Shown here: positions 44,008-56,100 of the stretch, piece by piece
Numbering within the stretch: the stretch's first letter is position 1
Layout of the letters: every line of letters starts with the position of its first letter
Source: Hirsutella rhossiliensis
Taxonomy: Eukaryota; Ascomycota; Sordariomycetes; Hypocreales; Ophiocordycipitaceae
Direction of reading: 5' to 3'
Length of the DNA: 64,000 nucleotides
NCBI RefSeq assembly: GCF_020360975.1
Contig: NW_025408674.1
Coordinates: forward strand, 2,542,001-2,606,000
Position numbers and translations under genes: made by a program
Notes under the pieces: generated by a model
What the model saw: the letters and a program-made list of their open reading frames with translations, nothing else
Databases searched by the model: none
What the model was told of the DNA's origin: nothing

Positions 44008-46801
44008 TCATGCCGTAGGCCCGGCCTTGACGACATCCTCGGTGGCCTCGCTCTCGTACTTGGTAAAGTTCTCGCGGAACAGCTTGCCGAGCTTGACGAC
44101 CTCGTTCTGGAAGCTCTCGGCGCCGGCAGTCCAGGCCTTCTTGGGGTTGAGCAGCTCGGCGGGGACGTTGGGGCAGGTGGTGGGGACCTGCAGGTTGAAG
44201 ATGTCGTACGTCTCGTAATGAACCTTGGCCAGCTCGCCCGAGTGGATGGCGTCGAGGATGGCGCGCGTGTACTTGAGGGGGCAGCGCTTGCCTCCGTGGG
44301 CGAAGCCGGCGCCGACCCAGCCCGTGTTGAGCAGCCAGGCGTTGGCCTTGTGCTGCTCAATCTTGTCCGCCAGCATCTTGGCGTACCTCATGGGATGGAG
44401 GGCGAGGAAGGGCTGGGCGAAGCAGGAGGAGAAAGTGGCCTGAGGCTCCGTCACGCCGTCCTCGGTGCCCGCCATCTTGGACGTGTAGCCTGAAATGAAG
44501 TGGAACATGGTCTGCGCACGGTCCAGCTTGGAGATGGGAGGCAGGACGCCGCGGGCGTCACAGGTGAGGAGGATGATGTTGGAGGGCATGTTGGGCGAGA
44601 GGCAGGGGATCTTGGCATTGCTGATGTACTCGATGGGATAAGCGCTGCACAGGACAAGAGCGTTGGTTAGATTGGACATGTTCAGCGGAGAGAAGCAGGA
44701 CAAGAAGGGGCGCACCATCGTGTGTTCTCGGTCAAAGTCGAGTCGTCGTAGTCGACCTCGCGGGTCTCGGGGTCGAAGACGACGTTCTCCAGCACGGATC
44801 CGTAGCGGATGGCGTTGAAGATGTCGGGCTCCTTCTCGGCCGAGAGACCGATGCACTTGGCGTAGCAGCCACCTTCGATGTTGAAGACGCCGCGGTCGCT
44901 CCAGCAGTGCTCGTCGTCGCCGATGAGGGCGCGGTTGGGGTCGGCAGACAGGGTCGTCTTGCCGGTGCCCGACAGGCCAAAGAAGAGGGTGACGTCGCCA
45001 TTCTTGCCCTCGTTGGCCGACGAGTGCAGGGTCAGGACGTTGTGCTTGATGGGCATCTCGTAGAAGAGAACGGTGAAGACGCCCTTCTTCATCTCACCGG
45101 CATACTCGGTTCCGAGGATGACCATCTCCTTCTGGGCAAAGTTGATGGCGACCGAGGTCGGCGAGGTCATGCCCTCGGTGTAGCGGTTGGCGGGGAAGGA
45201 GCCGGCATTGTAGATGGTGTAGTCGGGGCGGAAGTGCTCGAGCTCCTCACGAGGAGGGCGGATGAGCATGTTTCGCATGAAGAGGGCATGGTAGGCGCGG
45301 GCGCAGATGACACGGACGCGGATGCGATACTTCTCGTCCCAGCCGGCGTAGCCGTCGACGACGTAGATGCGGTTGCGCGTGTTGAGGTAGTCGACGGCGC
45401 GTTCGCGGTTGATTTTCCAGACCTGCAACAACGTCAGCCAGACCGTACTCGACTTCCCCCTCTCTGGCGGCTCGGATCCGACGCGTGCGCATAGTCGACT
45501 GACTGCCCAATGCGGCCGACCAACCAGCCCGGTATGCCCCGCATCGCGGCTGGATGCGGTGCAACATGAGGAGGGCCGGCACGCATGCGCGTCATCCGGG
45601 ATGCAGCAGCGCACTGGCCTGCGCACACTGACTGGCCTGCACACACACACACCAACACCGCCGCTGCAGGTCCCGCGCGCACCCGGCCATCGGGACGGAG
45701 CGGGTCGGCGTGGCTCCCAAGGGAGGCAGCCAGCGGCCAAGACATGCAATCACAGTCATTTGATTGGACCGGCTAGACCAGCCACAGCCACCTCCCGCTT
45801 GGAAGCTGACTTCCCCCCGGCTCAGCCCAGACCCTGCATGCCCAAGCTGTTTATGCCGACTCACGGGCCTGGCGTCAAGGCGACCGGGACCCCCAAGGGA
45901 AACGCGGGGTGATTGACGGCCGAGGGAAAGACAAGGGGAACCACTGGGGAACCACTGGGGCAAAAAGGAAAAGGCGGCAAAACATGAGACCTACCTCGGG
46001 ACTCATGGGCTTGTTGACGGGGCCCCACCTGCAGAAAAGCCTTGGTTAGCCGAAGGGGCGGGCCTTTCACATGGAATCAATGTTGGCTGAGAGCCGAGCA
46101 AAGCTGACACTTGACCGCATGCAGTCGACTCTCTTCCGCTGGCCGGGACAGGAACGTACCAGACGTCGTTTTCAGACGACGGCTCCTGGACTATTCTCTT
46201 GTCGAGGGGAGACCTCCCCGTCTTCTTGCCCGAGTAGGCCGTCAGGGCACCGCTCGAGGTGATGGCTGTGCCTGTTTCGTACACCAGCGCATCTTCGTAG
46301 AGGACGGCAACGGAAGGATTGGGGATCTGCGAGCCGTTACCCGTCAGCCGTTGCCATTGCAAACACCAAACATCAGAGTCCACTTACAATTGCGACGTGG
46401 TCGTAGTCGATGTGTGCCTTTTCGTGAAGCGCCTCCTCTGTGGAAGGCTTGTCAGTCGGGGGTCCGGGGTAGCTAGCGTCGGTAGGGCCGGCAGCCAGGG
46501 CAACATACCAAGCTCGGTGTGCTCGCGGTGAGGCCTGGCGAGGACGTCATGTTAGCATCCAAGCCGCCTGGTGTCGGAGGAGGGGGACAACTCACTGGAC
46601 ACCGCCCGGGTGCAGAGAAGTCTTGTTGACCGTGTTGGTAATCACTGACTCGGGGCGTCAGGGCTTACACTCTCGAGGCATGGGCATCAAGGGGGACTCA
46701 CTGTTGCGCGAGTCTTGCCTTTGAGCCAGGATCTGGGAGCTGGGGCCTTTGACGTTGGGATCTGGGTAGGGAGAGGCAACTCTGGCGATGGGACCGGCCA
46801 T
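44008..46801 (-). CDS. PCK1: Phosphoenolpyruvate carboxykinase (ATP)
   Basis: Eight exons on the minus strand: 46801-46702, 46644-46596, 46534-46509 (26 nt), 46437-46388, 46326-46160, 46028-45995 (34 nt), 45422-44716 and 44644-44008. Total 589 residues. Conserved features: [36 protein letters not shown], kinase-1a [14 protein letters not shown] at 291-304, [34 protein letters not shown] and the C-terminal [13 protein letters not shown]. It converts oxaloacetate plus ATP to phosphoenolpyruvate and CO2 in the cytosol, the committed step of gluconeogenesis, and is usually glucose-repressed. The intron between exons 6 and 7 is 572 nt, much longer than the rest. Five introns crowd into the first 530 bp of coding sequence. 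Confidence 0.96.
45423..45994 (-). other. 572-nt intron of PEPCK
   Basis: GTAGGT at 45994 and TTGCAG at 45425-45423 bound the intron; flanking codons (KPMSPE and VWKINRER) are conserved PEPCK. Inside are a (CA)n tract near 45641-45650 and a duplicated GGGGAACCACT near 45937-45960. No open frame or RNA fold is evident. Confidence 0.85.
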
Positions 46802-49073
46802 GGTTATGTATGTTTTTTCCCCGCCGGGGGACTTTGGATCTCGGCTTGGCCCAGAGGGGGAGTGGGGTGGGCTGGCCAAGGGCAAGAAGAGGGCAAAGGT
46901 CGCGTGCCTTGTTGGGCGTACCGACTCGAGTCCAAGGCTTCTCTCCACAAATGGCAATGGACGGTGTATGCGCCGAATCGTACTCGTGGCAGAGCAACGG
47001 GCACGGGTACAGTACTTGGTGATGGGTAGAGTAGCCAGCTCTTGCTTTGGTGACGGAAGGGCTATTACCGTTTTGGTGGGGCAGGGGGGGTGTGCAAAGC
47101 GTGTGCAAAGCGTGTGTGCAAAGCGTGGGGAGGAAGCCGGGGGTGGGGAAGACCGGCTGCTCACGAGGATATGTCGGAACCAGCCTCGTCTTGTTCGGGA
47201 GGCGGATGCAGGCCTAGGTAAAAGCTCGGCGGGACTAGGACCGTGGGGCTGACCGGAACGTCCTTTCGGGTGCGACTTGGTGCGGGGATCGTGAAAGGCC
47301 GGAAAGCCTCGCTGCCTTTTCTGCTCACTCTCGCGCGAGCGAGATTGGCCCAGGAATGTACAGTGCAACTACAGTGCCGCAGGCGGGTACAGCACGGGCA
47401 GATGGAGACGTCGGTCAATGCGGCTTGGTGCGGACCGAGATGTACTGGTATGCTGAAGACGACGATGATGGACGATGGTGGTGGACGGGGGAGCAACGGC
47501 GTCCAGGCCGGCGGCATCGTGGCCCTTTTGAACCCCTTTGCCAGAAGCTTTGCTTCGGTTTCGGGGGATCGGAAAGGGCAAACATTCCCCTCCGCCGCCT
47601 TTGCCTGAAAGGGGCCCTCCACCAAGTAGGTAGGTAGGTAGGTAGGTACTACTAGATAAGTACCTACCTACCTACCTACATGACTTTTCCCGGCCGCACT
47701 GGCTGGCGGAACGAGTATCCGGTGCAGGTACAGCACCAAGGTAGTAGATAATAAAGGCGAGCCCACGTCACGGCTGTCCTCCAAATATCTCCATCATGGA
47801 ATACGGCCTCTTCACCTCGTACAGCCTACGGCGTAAATGTAGACACTGTAGACACAGCTTTTGACACGCCGTGGGAAAGGGTACCCGAAAGCTGCATCCC
47901 GTGCGCTTTGGGCATCAGCGCCGCCATGCCGTCCGGAGCCGCAGGCCTACGTGGCCCGTCCATGCCAATCATCCCGGCCCTTTCTCGTAAAACGCCCTCT
48001 GCAGGCCATCGCACCTGAGCAGGCTATTGTTCTGCGACAAGGCAGTGTCATTCATTTCTGCATGGCAGGCGAGTCGAGAACAGCCCTGCCCATCCAGCCA
48101 AACCCCACGGCACATGATTGGGCACCCCGTCGACCTACCTGATTAAGGTAGGTACTATTTTATCCCGTGGGCCGTACTGTATATCCCGACGCCTAAGATC
48201 ACCTAGTCGGCAAAGCAATACCCCAATGCCCCAATGCCTCGGTCGCCCAGTTCTTGGCAAGCCAATGAGCAGGTACATTAGTAGCTAACTGCTCTTCCAC
48301 CGTGGACGAGATTCGACAAACCCCCGGGGATTCGCCCTTTGCTCACCACCCGCGACGCTTTCGGCAAGGCGGCCGTCAAAGTATCTTTTGTTGCACCATT
48401 GCAAATACTTCCCTACGTATCCGTAAATGCATCATGGTCGCCGATACGTCATTCGCACAGTATCCCTCATGCGCGACGTCGTGTTCCACGAAACCTGCCG
48501 TCGCAATCCCCGGGCCTTGTCGCCCGTCAACAGCGCCTCGTCGGCATGCTCTGGCCCCCCCACACCCCCCCCGGCGGCATCTCCCGCTGATTACGCACCC
48601 CGTCATTGGCTGTTCCCTCCTGCGCCTGCGTTCCGACTTTCTCCGACCAGGGCCCATTTAATCCGCCGGCTTAGGGATTCTGTTAGCTAAACAGCCCTCA
48701 CGTGCCTCGATTCCACAGAGAGAGAGGGCGTGTCGATAGACGTTGATACCTCGACGCGGAAAGCCGCATGCTGCCCGAGCATTGCCATGTGTCTCGGCTT
48801 AAGCCCTCGTTTTTCGCAAAGGTGCAGTCGGCGCTTCCGGTATTCGGCAGCGGTCACACTCTGTTTCCGATTGCCAACGGCAGTACTCACGTCACCAAGG
48901 CTCAATGTCTCACGGTACCACGGCAAGACGGCTTAACGCCAGGGAGCATGTCATTATGCCATGGGTGCGGCTTACAAGACTGGCGCGTGAAATTCCATTC
49001 ATTTTCCCATGTCCTGAAACCGGCAACACCTTAAAACCCCGTAATTCAAATGCATCATGGGATATTAGACAGC
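46802..49073. promoter_or_regulatory. PEPCK upstream region and eL8 downstream region
   Basis: About 2.3 kb with no supported gene. The left part should contain the PEPCK promoter; a threefold GTGTGCAAAGC repeat lies near 47093-47126. A long inverted repeat occurs at 47630-47679. The right end should hold the eL8 3' UTR. Confidence 0.55.
47630..47679. repeat. Inverted repeat, 21-bp arms with 8-base loop
   Basis: Left arm 47630-47650 made of GTAGGTAGGTAGGTAGGTACT, loop ACTAGATA at 47651-47658, right arm 47659-47679 is the exact reverse complement. The left GTAG run extends a further unit upstream (from 47626). The arms could form a cruciform or an RNA hairpin. Confidence 0.95.
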
Positions 49074-50217
49074 TCAAATCTTGGTAGCAGCCTCCAGAGC
49101 CTTCTGCTTCTTCAGGATCCGCATCTGCGCCTTGGGGCCCATGATGCCACCACCCCACTGTCTCCGGGCCTGGTCGTGCTTGTCCATGAAGCCGTCCTTG
49201 ATGGCGGAGACGAGCTTCGACAGCTCGTTCTTGTCCTCCGAGCGCACCTCGGTCATGGCCAGAACGGCAGCAGTCTAGCACTCAGTTAGAACCGATGGGC
49301 GAATCGCAATCATGTGTGAACCGACCTTCTTGTGGACAACGGTGCCCAGGCGCGCCTTGCCCTTGACAATGGCATAAGGCACTCCCATCTTCTTGCACAA
49401 CGAAGGCAGGAAGACAACCAGCTCGATCGGGTCGACATCGTTGGGAATGAGGACCAAGGAAGCCTTCTTGTTCTCAACGAGGCCGACAACGTGGTTGAGG
49501 CCGTACTTGACTGTGTAGGGCTTCTTGCTGACGTCCTCCTTCTTCTTGCCCTCCTTGATGGCAGTGGCCTCCTTGAGCAGACGCTCCTTCTTCTCGGGCT
49601 TGGTCTCGGGGCGGTACTTGTTGAGGAGCTTGAAAGCCTGGGCGGCAGTGTTGCGGTCGAGAACGTGCTGGAACTGGGCCAGAGACGGAGGGACCTTGAG
49701 GCGCATCTGGAGGATCTTCCTCTGGCGCTGGAGGCGGACATACTCAGGCCACTTCACCATGCGGCCCAAGTTTCGCTTGGGCTGGATGTCCTGACCGATG
49801 CCATAGTTTCGGGGGCGCTTCTCGAGCAGAGGGTTCTGTAGAGGTGTGAGCGCATGAGATCAAGGGGCTTCGAGGAACGCGTCGCACGCACCTTGGGAGC
49901 CTTCTTGGAACCAGCCTTTCCCTGAGGGAATGGGGCCGGAGCCACCTTCTTGCCAGTCTTGGGAGGCTGTCATTGAGAAAAGAAGACATCAGCGACTTGC
50001 TCAGCCAAAAAGTCTTCTCTGAACTCTAAAGAGAACGCGATGCGGCAGTATTTCAGCGCACATCCCGCCTCCAGCCAGGTCTTCACCCGGTCCACGAGGG
50101 ACGAACGGGCGGAATCTCCAGCAGGCCGCAAGCGACGCTGCGGATCGAACTGCACGCCAGCGCATTGCCACTCTGGAAATGTAGCCGTCAGAGCATCTAT
50201 GGCGAGAAACTTACCAT
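49074..50217 (-). CDS. RPL8: Cytosolic 60S ribosomal protein eL8 (L7a)
   Basis: Exons 50217-50215 (the ATG alone), 49966-49892, 49835-49326 and 49274-49074 give 262 residues. The start codon stands as its own coding exon before a 248-nt intron: CAAGATG|GTAAGT is followed by ACAG|CCTCCC, so the protein begins [18 protein letters not shown]. Family landmarks are [34 protein letters not shown] and the L7Ae-type RNA-binding block [20 protein letters not shown], ending in the conserved [11 protein letters not shown]. It is part of the large subunit near the exit tunnel side. An isolated ATG exon is common in fungal ribosomal-protein genes. It is head-to-head with NCS6. Confidence 0.95.
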
Positions 50218-50693
50218 CTTGGATCCGTGGGCGACGGTGCTCGGTCTTGTGAGAACAAGCGAAGTCCTTGATGCCGTGAGGGTGGGTTGCGAAAAAGACC
50301 AAGTCCGAGTGGATATTTCAGTGGTGGGTGAAAAATTAGGGCTTCGTGTGCCACAGTGGCTCTTCGCCCCAAGGGGGTCCGTGGGTGTGGCTGATGTGTC
50401 ACGTGCTGACTCGCGACCGTGGCTGTTGGGTTTAGATCGGCCTGTAGCAAATCGAGTCAACGTTGGTTTGTCGGCGGCTTGTGTGAAAGAATCTTCGAAG
50501 TGGCCATTTCTTGAGTCACTGGGCCTCAGTCTAGATTTCCACGCTATAAACGCTGGTCTTCGGTGTGAATTTCTTGGAACTGGCTCCCTTTCCATTTGGG
50601 CGGAATCGCTTCAGCCAGACTACGACTCTCTACAGTGTTTCATCAAGTACACTTTCCGGCAAACCACGACAAACTCCCTGTCACCTACTGACC
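50218..50693. promoter_or_regulatory. Shared divergent promoter, eL8 / NCS6
   Basis: 476 bp separate the two ATGs, and both products serve translation. The plus frame is open for 43 codons upstream of the NCS6 ATG from a CTG/TTG, without family character, so it is taken as leader. Confidence 0.5.
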
Positions 50694-51863
50694 ATGCCGC
50701 CAACCCCTTGCGTGTTGTGTCAAAACAACAGAGCCATCGTCAAAAGGCCCAAGAATCATCACAAAGTCTGCAGAGACTGTTTCCTCGTGGCCTTTGAGGA
50801 CGAGGTTCATCATACCATTGTCTCTTCTAATCTATTCTACCCCGGCGAACGGGTAGCAATAGGCGCATCAGGCGGCAAAGACTCTACAGTGCTGGCATCG
50901 GTCCTCAAAACACTCAATGAGCGGCATGAGTACGGACTGGACCTGGTTCTCCTCAGCGTCGACGAGGGTATCAAGGGCTACCGAGATGATTCGCTCGAGA
51001 CGGTGAAACGCAATGCGACTCAATATGAGATGCCGTTGCAGATCGTGGGCTACGATCAGCTCTACGGATGGACCATGGACCAGGTCGTGGAAACGGTTGG
51101 CAAAAAGGGTAACTGCACGTACTGCGGTGTCTTCCGTCGACAGGCACTGGATCGAGGCGCCAAGATGCTCGACATCAGGCATGTTGTCACGGGGCACAAT
51201 GCAGACGACGTGGCCGAGACTGTCCTGATGAACCTCCTCCGCGGCGATCTGCCTAGGCTGTCCAGGAGTACCAGCATAGTCACCGGGAACTCAAAGAGCG
51301 AGGTCAAGAGGAGCAAGCCTCTCAAGTACGCCTATGAGAAGGAAATCGTCTTGTATGCACATCACAAGAAGTTGGATTACTTCAGCACCGAATGCATATA
51401 CAGTCCTGAAGCATTCCGGGGAACCGCTAGAAGTCTGATCAAGAGCCTGGAAAAGGTTCGGCCGAGCGCAATCCTTGACATTGTCCGAAGCGGGGAGGAC
51501 ATGGCACGGCTCACACCTGACAAGGGTCAAAGCGGCTGCGATTGCAGCCCGGGAGAAGGCATGGGCGGTTGCGGATCTGCCAATGGAGCTGCGGGAGGCG
51601 ATATGGTACAGATGGAGGCGAGCTTGAAGAACCAGCATCAGTTCAAAGGCCTCGAGGCAGAAGTCAAATCCGAGGGGGCCACCGAGGCAGATGGGTCGAT
51701 CAGACTCCCCGTGAGGAGCCGCTGGCCGAAAGATCCTGTGCCAGTTCCGTTGCAGACCTTGGGTCGATGCATCAAATGCGGTTACATGTCGAGTCAAGAC
51801 ATGTGCCAGGCTTGCACGCTCTTGGAGAGCTTGAACAAGAACAGGGCCGATATCAACATATGA
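50694..51863 (+). CDS. NCS6: Cytoplasmic tRNA 2-thiolation protein NCS6/CTU1
   Basis: Single exon of 389 residues. The N-terminal zinc ribbon has CVLC (C6, C9) and CRDC (C26, C29). The PP-loop ATP pyrophosphatase motif SGGKDST is at 59-65. Cysteines of [17 protein letters not shown] and the [15 protein letters not shown] motif follow, and a C-terminal zinc ribbon carries CIKCGY with CQAC. With Ncs2/Ctu2 and the Urm1 sulfur carrier it thiolates wobble uridine 34 of tRNA-Lys, -Glu and -Gln in the cytosol. A Gly/Cys-rich insertion ([20 protein letters not shown]) lies before the last ribbon. The ATG was chosen because the family begins at the first zinc ribbon. Confidence 0.96.
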   Translation: MPPTPCVLCQNNRAIVKRPKNHHKVCRDCFLVAFEDEVHHTIVSSNLFYPGERVAIGASGGKDSTVLASVLKTLNERHEYGLDLVLLSVDEGIKGYRDDSLETVKRNATQYEMPLQIVGYDQLYGWTMDQVVETVGKKGNCTYCGVFRRQALDRGAKMLDIRHVVTGHNADDVAETVLMNLLRGDLPRLSRSTSIVTGNSKSEVKRSKPLKYAYEKEIVLYAHHKKLDYFSTECIYSPEAFRGTARSLIKSLEKVRPSAILDIVRSGEDMARLTPDKGQSGCDCSPGEGMGGCGSANGAAGGDMVQMEASLKNQHQFKGLEAEVKSEGATEADGSIRLPVRSRWPKDPVPVPLQTLGRCIKCGYMSSQDMCQACTLLESLNKNRADINI

Positions 51864-52070
51864 CTCGATAGTCATCCGCTGAACTATCATTGACATGTGC
51901 GCGAAGGCATAAGTTGGGGGCGTTGCTCAGCTTCACGTGTGATGTGATATCCGTGCTGTCTTTGACCATTTTCCCCTCTCGCCGGAAAGGCTTGCCAGTT
52001 CGCTGGCTTTATATGTACACGTTCATCCCCGTCCGGTGGATTCGTCTGTTCGATCGTCGCTTCCAGCGGG

Positions 52071-52573
52071 CTCAGGAAATACGCTTCTCCAACTATAGGG
52101 GGCAGTGAGCAAATTATCTCGTTGAAAAGAGCGGCTTTCTGGCCCGGTACCTTCCATGGATTGTTCAGCTCAAAGCCTAGTGGTGCTTGTGGCTGATCAG
52201 TCTGCCCGCGCATTGTTCCCGTGAGTCTCCGGTCTCGCGCCATCACTGAAGCAACACTAGTCAGTGCCTGGAGTGGTCCGTTGGGTTGCGACGCGTGACG
52301 AGGTGGTTATCTTACTTTGCTGCCGGCCATGTCAGTCAACGGGGCCAAGAGACGGGCGACGGAGCAACCAACCTTGTCCCACTCATCCAGCGAATATCGC
52401 GGGCGCTTGCCCTCGTTCCGCATGGTCTTGACGAAAGCCAGGCCAGTCCCAGTCACGCCAAACATCTAAGTATCGATGAGTTTCGGCCGATTCCGGGCGC
52501 AGGGGAGGTGATCGGGCGCTCGTACACCAATCATGATGGCATAGGGAAGCAGGGCTTCAAACGGCACAGGCAT
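52071..52573 (-). CDS. NDUFA1: Complex I MWFE subunit (NDUFA1 ortholog), with a 4-nt micro-exon
   Basis: Five coding exons on the minus strand, 52573-52526, 52465-52373, 52319-52316, 52245-52151 and 52091-52071, give 86 residues, the usual fungal length. The protein begins MPVPFEALLPYAIMIG, continues MFGVTGTGLAF (single membrane helix), then RPRYSLDEWDKQMMARDRRL and LRGQT-like MRGQTDQPQAPLGFELNNPW, and ends KLEKRIS. It is an accessory subunit of the membrane arm of NADH:ubiquinone oxidoreductase in the inner mitochondrial membrane. Exon 3 is only CAAA: it supplies Gln and the first base of the next Met, giving the family sequence WDKQMMARD. Without it no canonical GT-AG join keeps frame. No frame in this gene exceeds 40 codons, so it is easily missed. 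Confidence 0.88.
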
Positions 52574-53197
52574 GGCTGCGATGCGCTGCCCACAAGGACT
52601 TTGACGGGCAAGCCGAGGTTCGTGGCTGTGTCTGTCAAGCTCCAGCCTGCTGTCGGTGCGGCCAGGACAATTGGAGTTGCGGCGAGGTTCAATGCTGTGC
52701 CTGGGCTAGATGCTTGGATTGCCGTGTTCGGCTGGGTCCTTGGCGGTTGGATGCCTGAGGCGTGAAATGCGGTCGCACTCTAATTCGTAGTGTGGACGCA
52801 CAGTTAGCGTAGAAACCATTGGCACTGTATTCAAAACTCAAGCTCTAGTGCCCATACGTGCATCGTACTGGCGCGCGCACTGTAGTGACAAGCATTCTCT
52901 CCTCGCCCAGCAGCACATCGAAACGCGACTGACTGTGTCACGCTACTTGGCGTCGTCGTTGCAGACACCGTCCAGTTTCCTCGGCGCGTTGCTTACGAGC
53001 GCGAGGTGGGAGCTCGCGGGACTTCACTTCTTTTCTTGTGCTCCCAGCTGACAGCGTGACAGGTCGAGCGGCTCAGGCCCGTAGCTCGCGGGCCTCTTTC
53101 AAGCTTGAGGACCGCCCGCAGTAGCTTGTCGCGACATCGATATGCCCAAATTTGAGTCGAAAACACACCGCCTTCGTTTAGGGAAGCAGGGGTAACG
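52574..53197. promoter_or_regulatory. Divergent promoter, complex I subunit / MYST gene
   Basis: 624 bp between two start codons. A TTCTTTTCTTGTG tract lies near 53029. No gene is supported. Confidence 0.5.
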
Positions 53198-56100
53198 ATG
53201 GCGAGCGCGCAAGCTATGGAAGAGGAGCTGCAGCAGAGTGTTTTGCTCTCCGAAGACGCGGAATACGAGACGGCAGACAGTTTCGCCGATAACGCCACAG
53301 ACTCGACACCACGAGAGGGTCGAGGGGCGGCTGCCCACTCTACCTCGACCGGCGTCGCGGTCGCCTCTCGAGACATGGGCAGCGATGACGACGACGAACT
53401 CAGCGACCGAGATGCCTCCGGCGAGGAGATAGACGAAGATGCCTCCGGTGAAGAAGACGATGATCACATGGCTCAACAGATAATAGTTGGCGATGCTGCG
53501 CCTGGAGAAGATGAGGATGGCGAACAAGACGAGGATGCAGAAGGAGACGATGATGACCTCGAGGAAGGGGTAGGGGCTGTCAAGATCAAGCCTGGCGAAG
53601 CCGAAGATGATGAAGACGCCGAGAGCGAAGTCTCTGAGCTTCCGAGTGTCCCAGATGAGGAGTCCGACGAAGACGGGGCTGCTTGGGAGGACGGGGACGT
53701 GGCAGACGATGACGAATCGGACGCGGCGCCCCCCAACGCTTGCACCTTCTGCAAACAAGACGAGGAAAATGACCCGAGTGAGGATTTTGAGGCATTTCTT
53801 ACATGCACTACTTGTGGCGAGAACGGTATGTCGTCTTTTCCAGGCACTGCGCGGAGACTGGCTAACGGGGATCAGCGCACCAGCAGTGTGCCCGCGACGC
53901 CGTCGCATTGACAGAAAAGAACCGTAAGTACTGGCCAGCCCGTCAGCCCGCGGCCGAGTCCGCTGACCGGTTCCAGATTCCAAAGACTGGAGATGTCCAG
54001 AGTGCTACACCGGGAATTCTGACGTGGACGATGATGAGATTGAAATCAAAGACGGCGCCAGTGTGGGCAACAACTCACTATCCATGTCACAGCGTTCGGA
54101 CGAGCCAAACCTTGCACGGGAACCCAGTAATTCGGACGAGCAGTCCGTCTCTCAGGCCGGAATGCATGTTGACGACTCCATGCAAAGTTCGCGTGCCCTA
54201 CGCAAGAGGAAAACTTCCTCAGCCGAGCCAGACGAGACGGGCGGATCTCTGAGAAAGCGACGCAGAAACCGCTCCAGCGAATCGACGGCTCATGGTGATG
54301 GAGGCGGGGATCAGTCTGGAGAGTCGAACAGGGCGTCGCGGATGCTGCGACTTAGGGCTCAAAGACCGCCCCCAGTAACCGTCGAAAGACGATCACGCAC
54401 GTCCCTGGTACTCAAATTTGTGGTGCGTCCAGGCAACCTCAAAGAGATTCTATCGCGGAGGAAACGCGATAACAAGAGACGGCCTGGGGCTCTTTCGAGG
54501 CCTGCTCCACCGCCGCGAACGACGCCCGCTTTGACGGCTACGGTTGTGACTCCTGCAACTCCCCTTCCCACGCCTTTTACCTCGGACCTGTATTCTCAGC
54601 CATTCTACTCCTTTTTCGACAAGGAGACCGATGATGCCAAGGGAAAGCCTTACGGCGGTATACTGAGCGAGGCGGAGGCGGACACCTCAAAAACACTGCC
54701 CACTCCTGACGATCGCAAGAGGTTTGATCAAGCCAAGCAGAAGGCTGAAGACGAATGGCGAGCTCGCGTCCTAGCGATGCAGGCCGAGGCGGACGTGCCG
54801 TTGCGGAAGCCCAAGAAGGCGAACGAGAACGCAAGCCAGATTGAGTGCATCGAGTTTGGTGGGTGGGAGATCGACACCTGGTACGCGGCTCCTTACCCTG
54901 CCGAGTACAGCAGAAACCGCGTCCTCTACATTTGCGAGTTCTGTCTTAAGTACATGAACTCGGACTACGTGGCATGGCGGCACAAGCTCAAATGTGCCAC
55001 GAAGCACCCCCCTGGAGACGAGATTTACCGCCACGAGTCGGTGTCCATATTTGAGGTCGATGGCCGGAAGCATCCTGTCTACTGTCAGAACCTGTGTCTT
55101 TTGGCAAAACTCTTCCTCGGTTCCAAGACGCTCTACTACGACGTGGAGCCGTTTTTGTTCTACATTCTCTGCGAGTACGACGAGCGCGGGTACCACTTTG
55201 TGGGCTACTTCTCAAAGGAGAAGCGAGCGAGCAGCCAGAACAATGTGTCGTGTATCTTGACGTTACCCATACACCAGAGAAAAGGCTACGGGAACCTGCT
55301 CATCGACTTTTCCTACCTGCTCACCAAGACGGAGCAGAAAACGGGGTCGCCCGAGAAGCCGCTGTCTGACATGGGCCTCGTGTCATATCGCAACTACTGG
55401 CGGCTCGAGTTGTGCCGATACTTTTTGAACCTCATGGAAGGGGACGAGCATAAGAAGGACGGCCTCAGCGTCAAGCAGATCTCTGACGAAACAGGCATGA
55501 CTGCCGACGACGTCGTCTCGGCCTTGGAGGGGCTCCGAGCCCTGGTGCGAGATCCGCAGACACAACAGTACGCGTTCCGCGTCGACTCGGAGTATTGCCG
55601 ACAATACGTGGCGAAGTGGGAGTCCAAAGGCTACGTGAGGCTGAAGGCGGAGGCTCTGGCTTGGACCCCGTATGTCATGGGTCGGAGCAACGCCGTCAAC
55701 TTCGAGCTCGGGCCGCCCATCAGCACGATTGCGCCGCGCGAGGACGACGAGACGAAAGCTCACGAGGACCCCGACAGCGCTGGTGCAGAGCTCCAGCCGC
55801 TGGTTGATGGCGAAGACGGGGATGCGCCCCTACAAGACGCCAGCGTCACCAGCGAGACGAATATGCCGAACGGATCAGAACCTGTCAAGTCGATTGAGAA
55901 AGTGGCGCCTGAGGACAAGGAGAATGCAGAGCCGCAGACCGACGTCAGGAACGCCGTTCCAGACTGCGACTCTTGGGCCGCACCTTACAGAGACATACCG
56001 CCAACTCGATTCGAGGTCTTCCCCCCTGTCACGGGCGGTCGACGTGCAGATCGTGCGAGGCAAAGCGCAACCCGTCCGTCTGCCTCTCGTACCGTCAGCA

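Noticed and set aside
46658..47368. Long N-terminal extension upstream of PEPCK
   Set aside because: The sequence before [15 protein letters not shown] lacks family similarity and is Pro/Ser/Arg-rich leader; the ATG at 46801 is the family start.
49967..50214. Possible snoRNA in the 248-nt eL8 intron
   Set aside because: Some CTGA and TGATG strings occur, but no properly spaced box C and box D with terminal stem could be identified.
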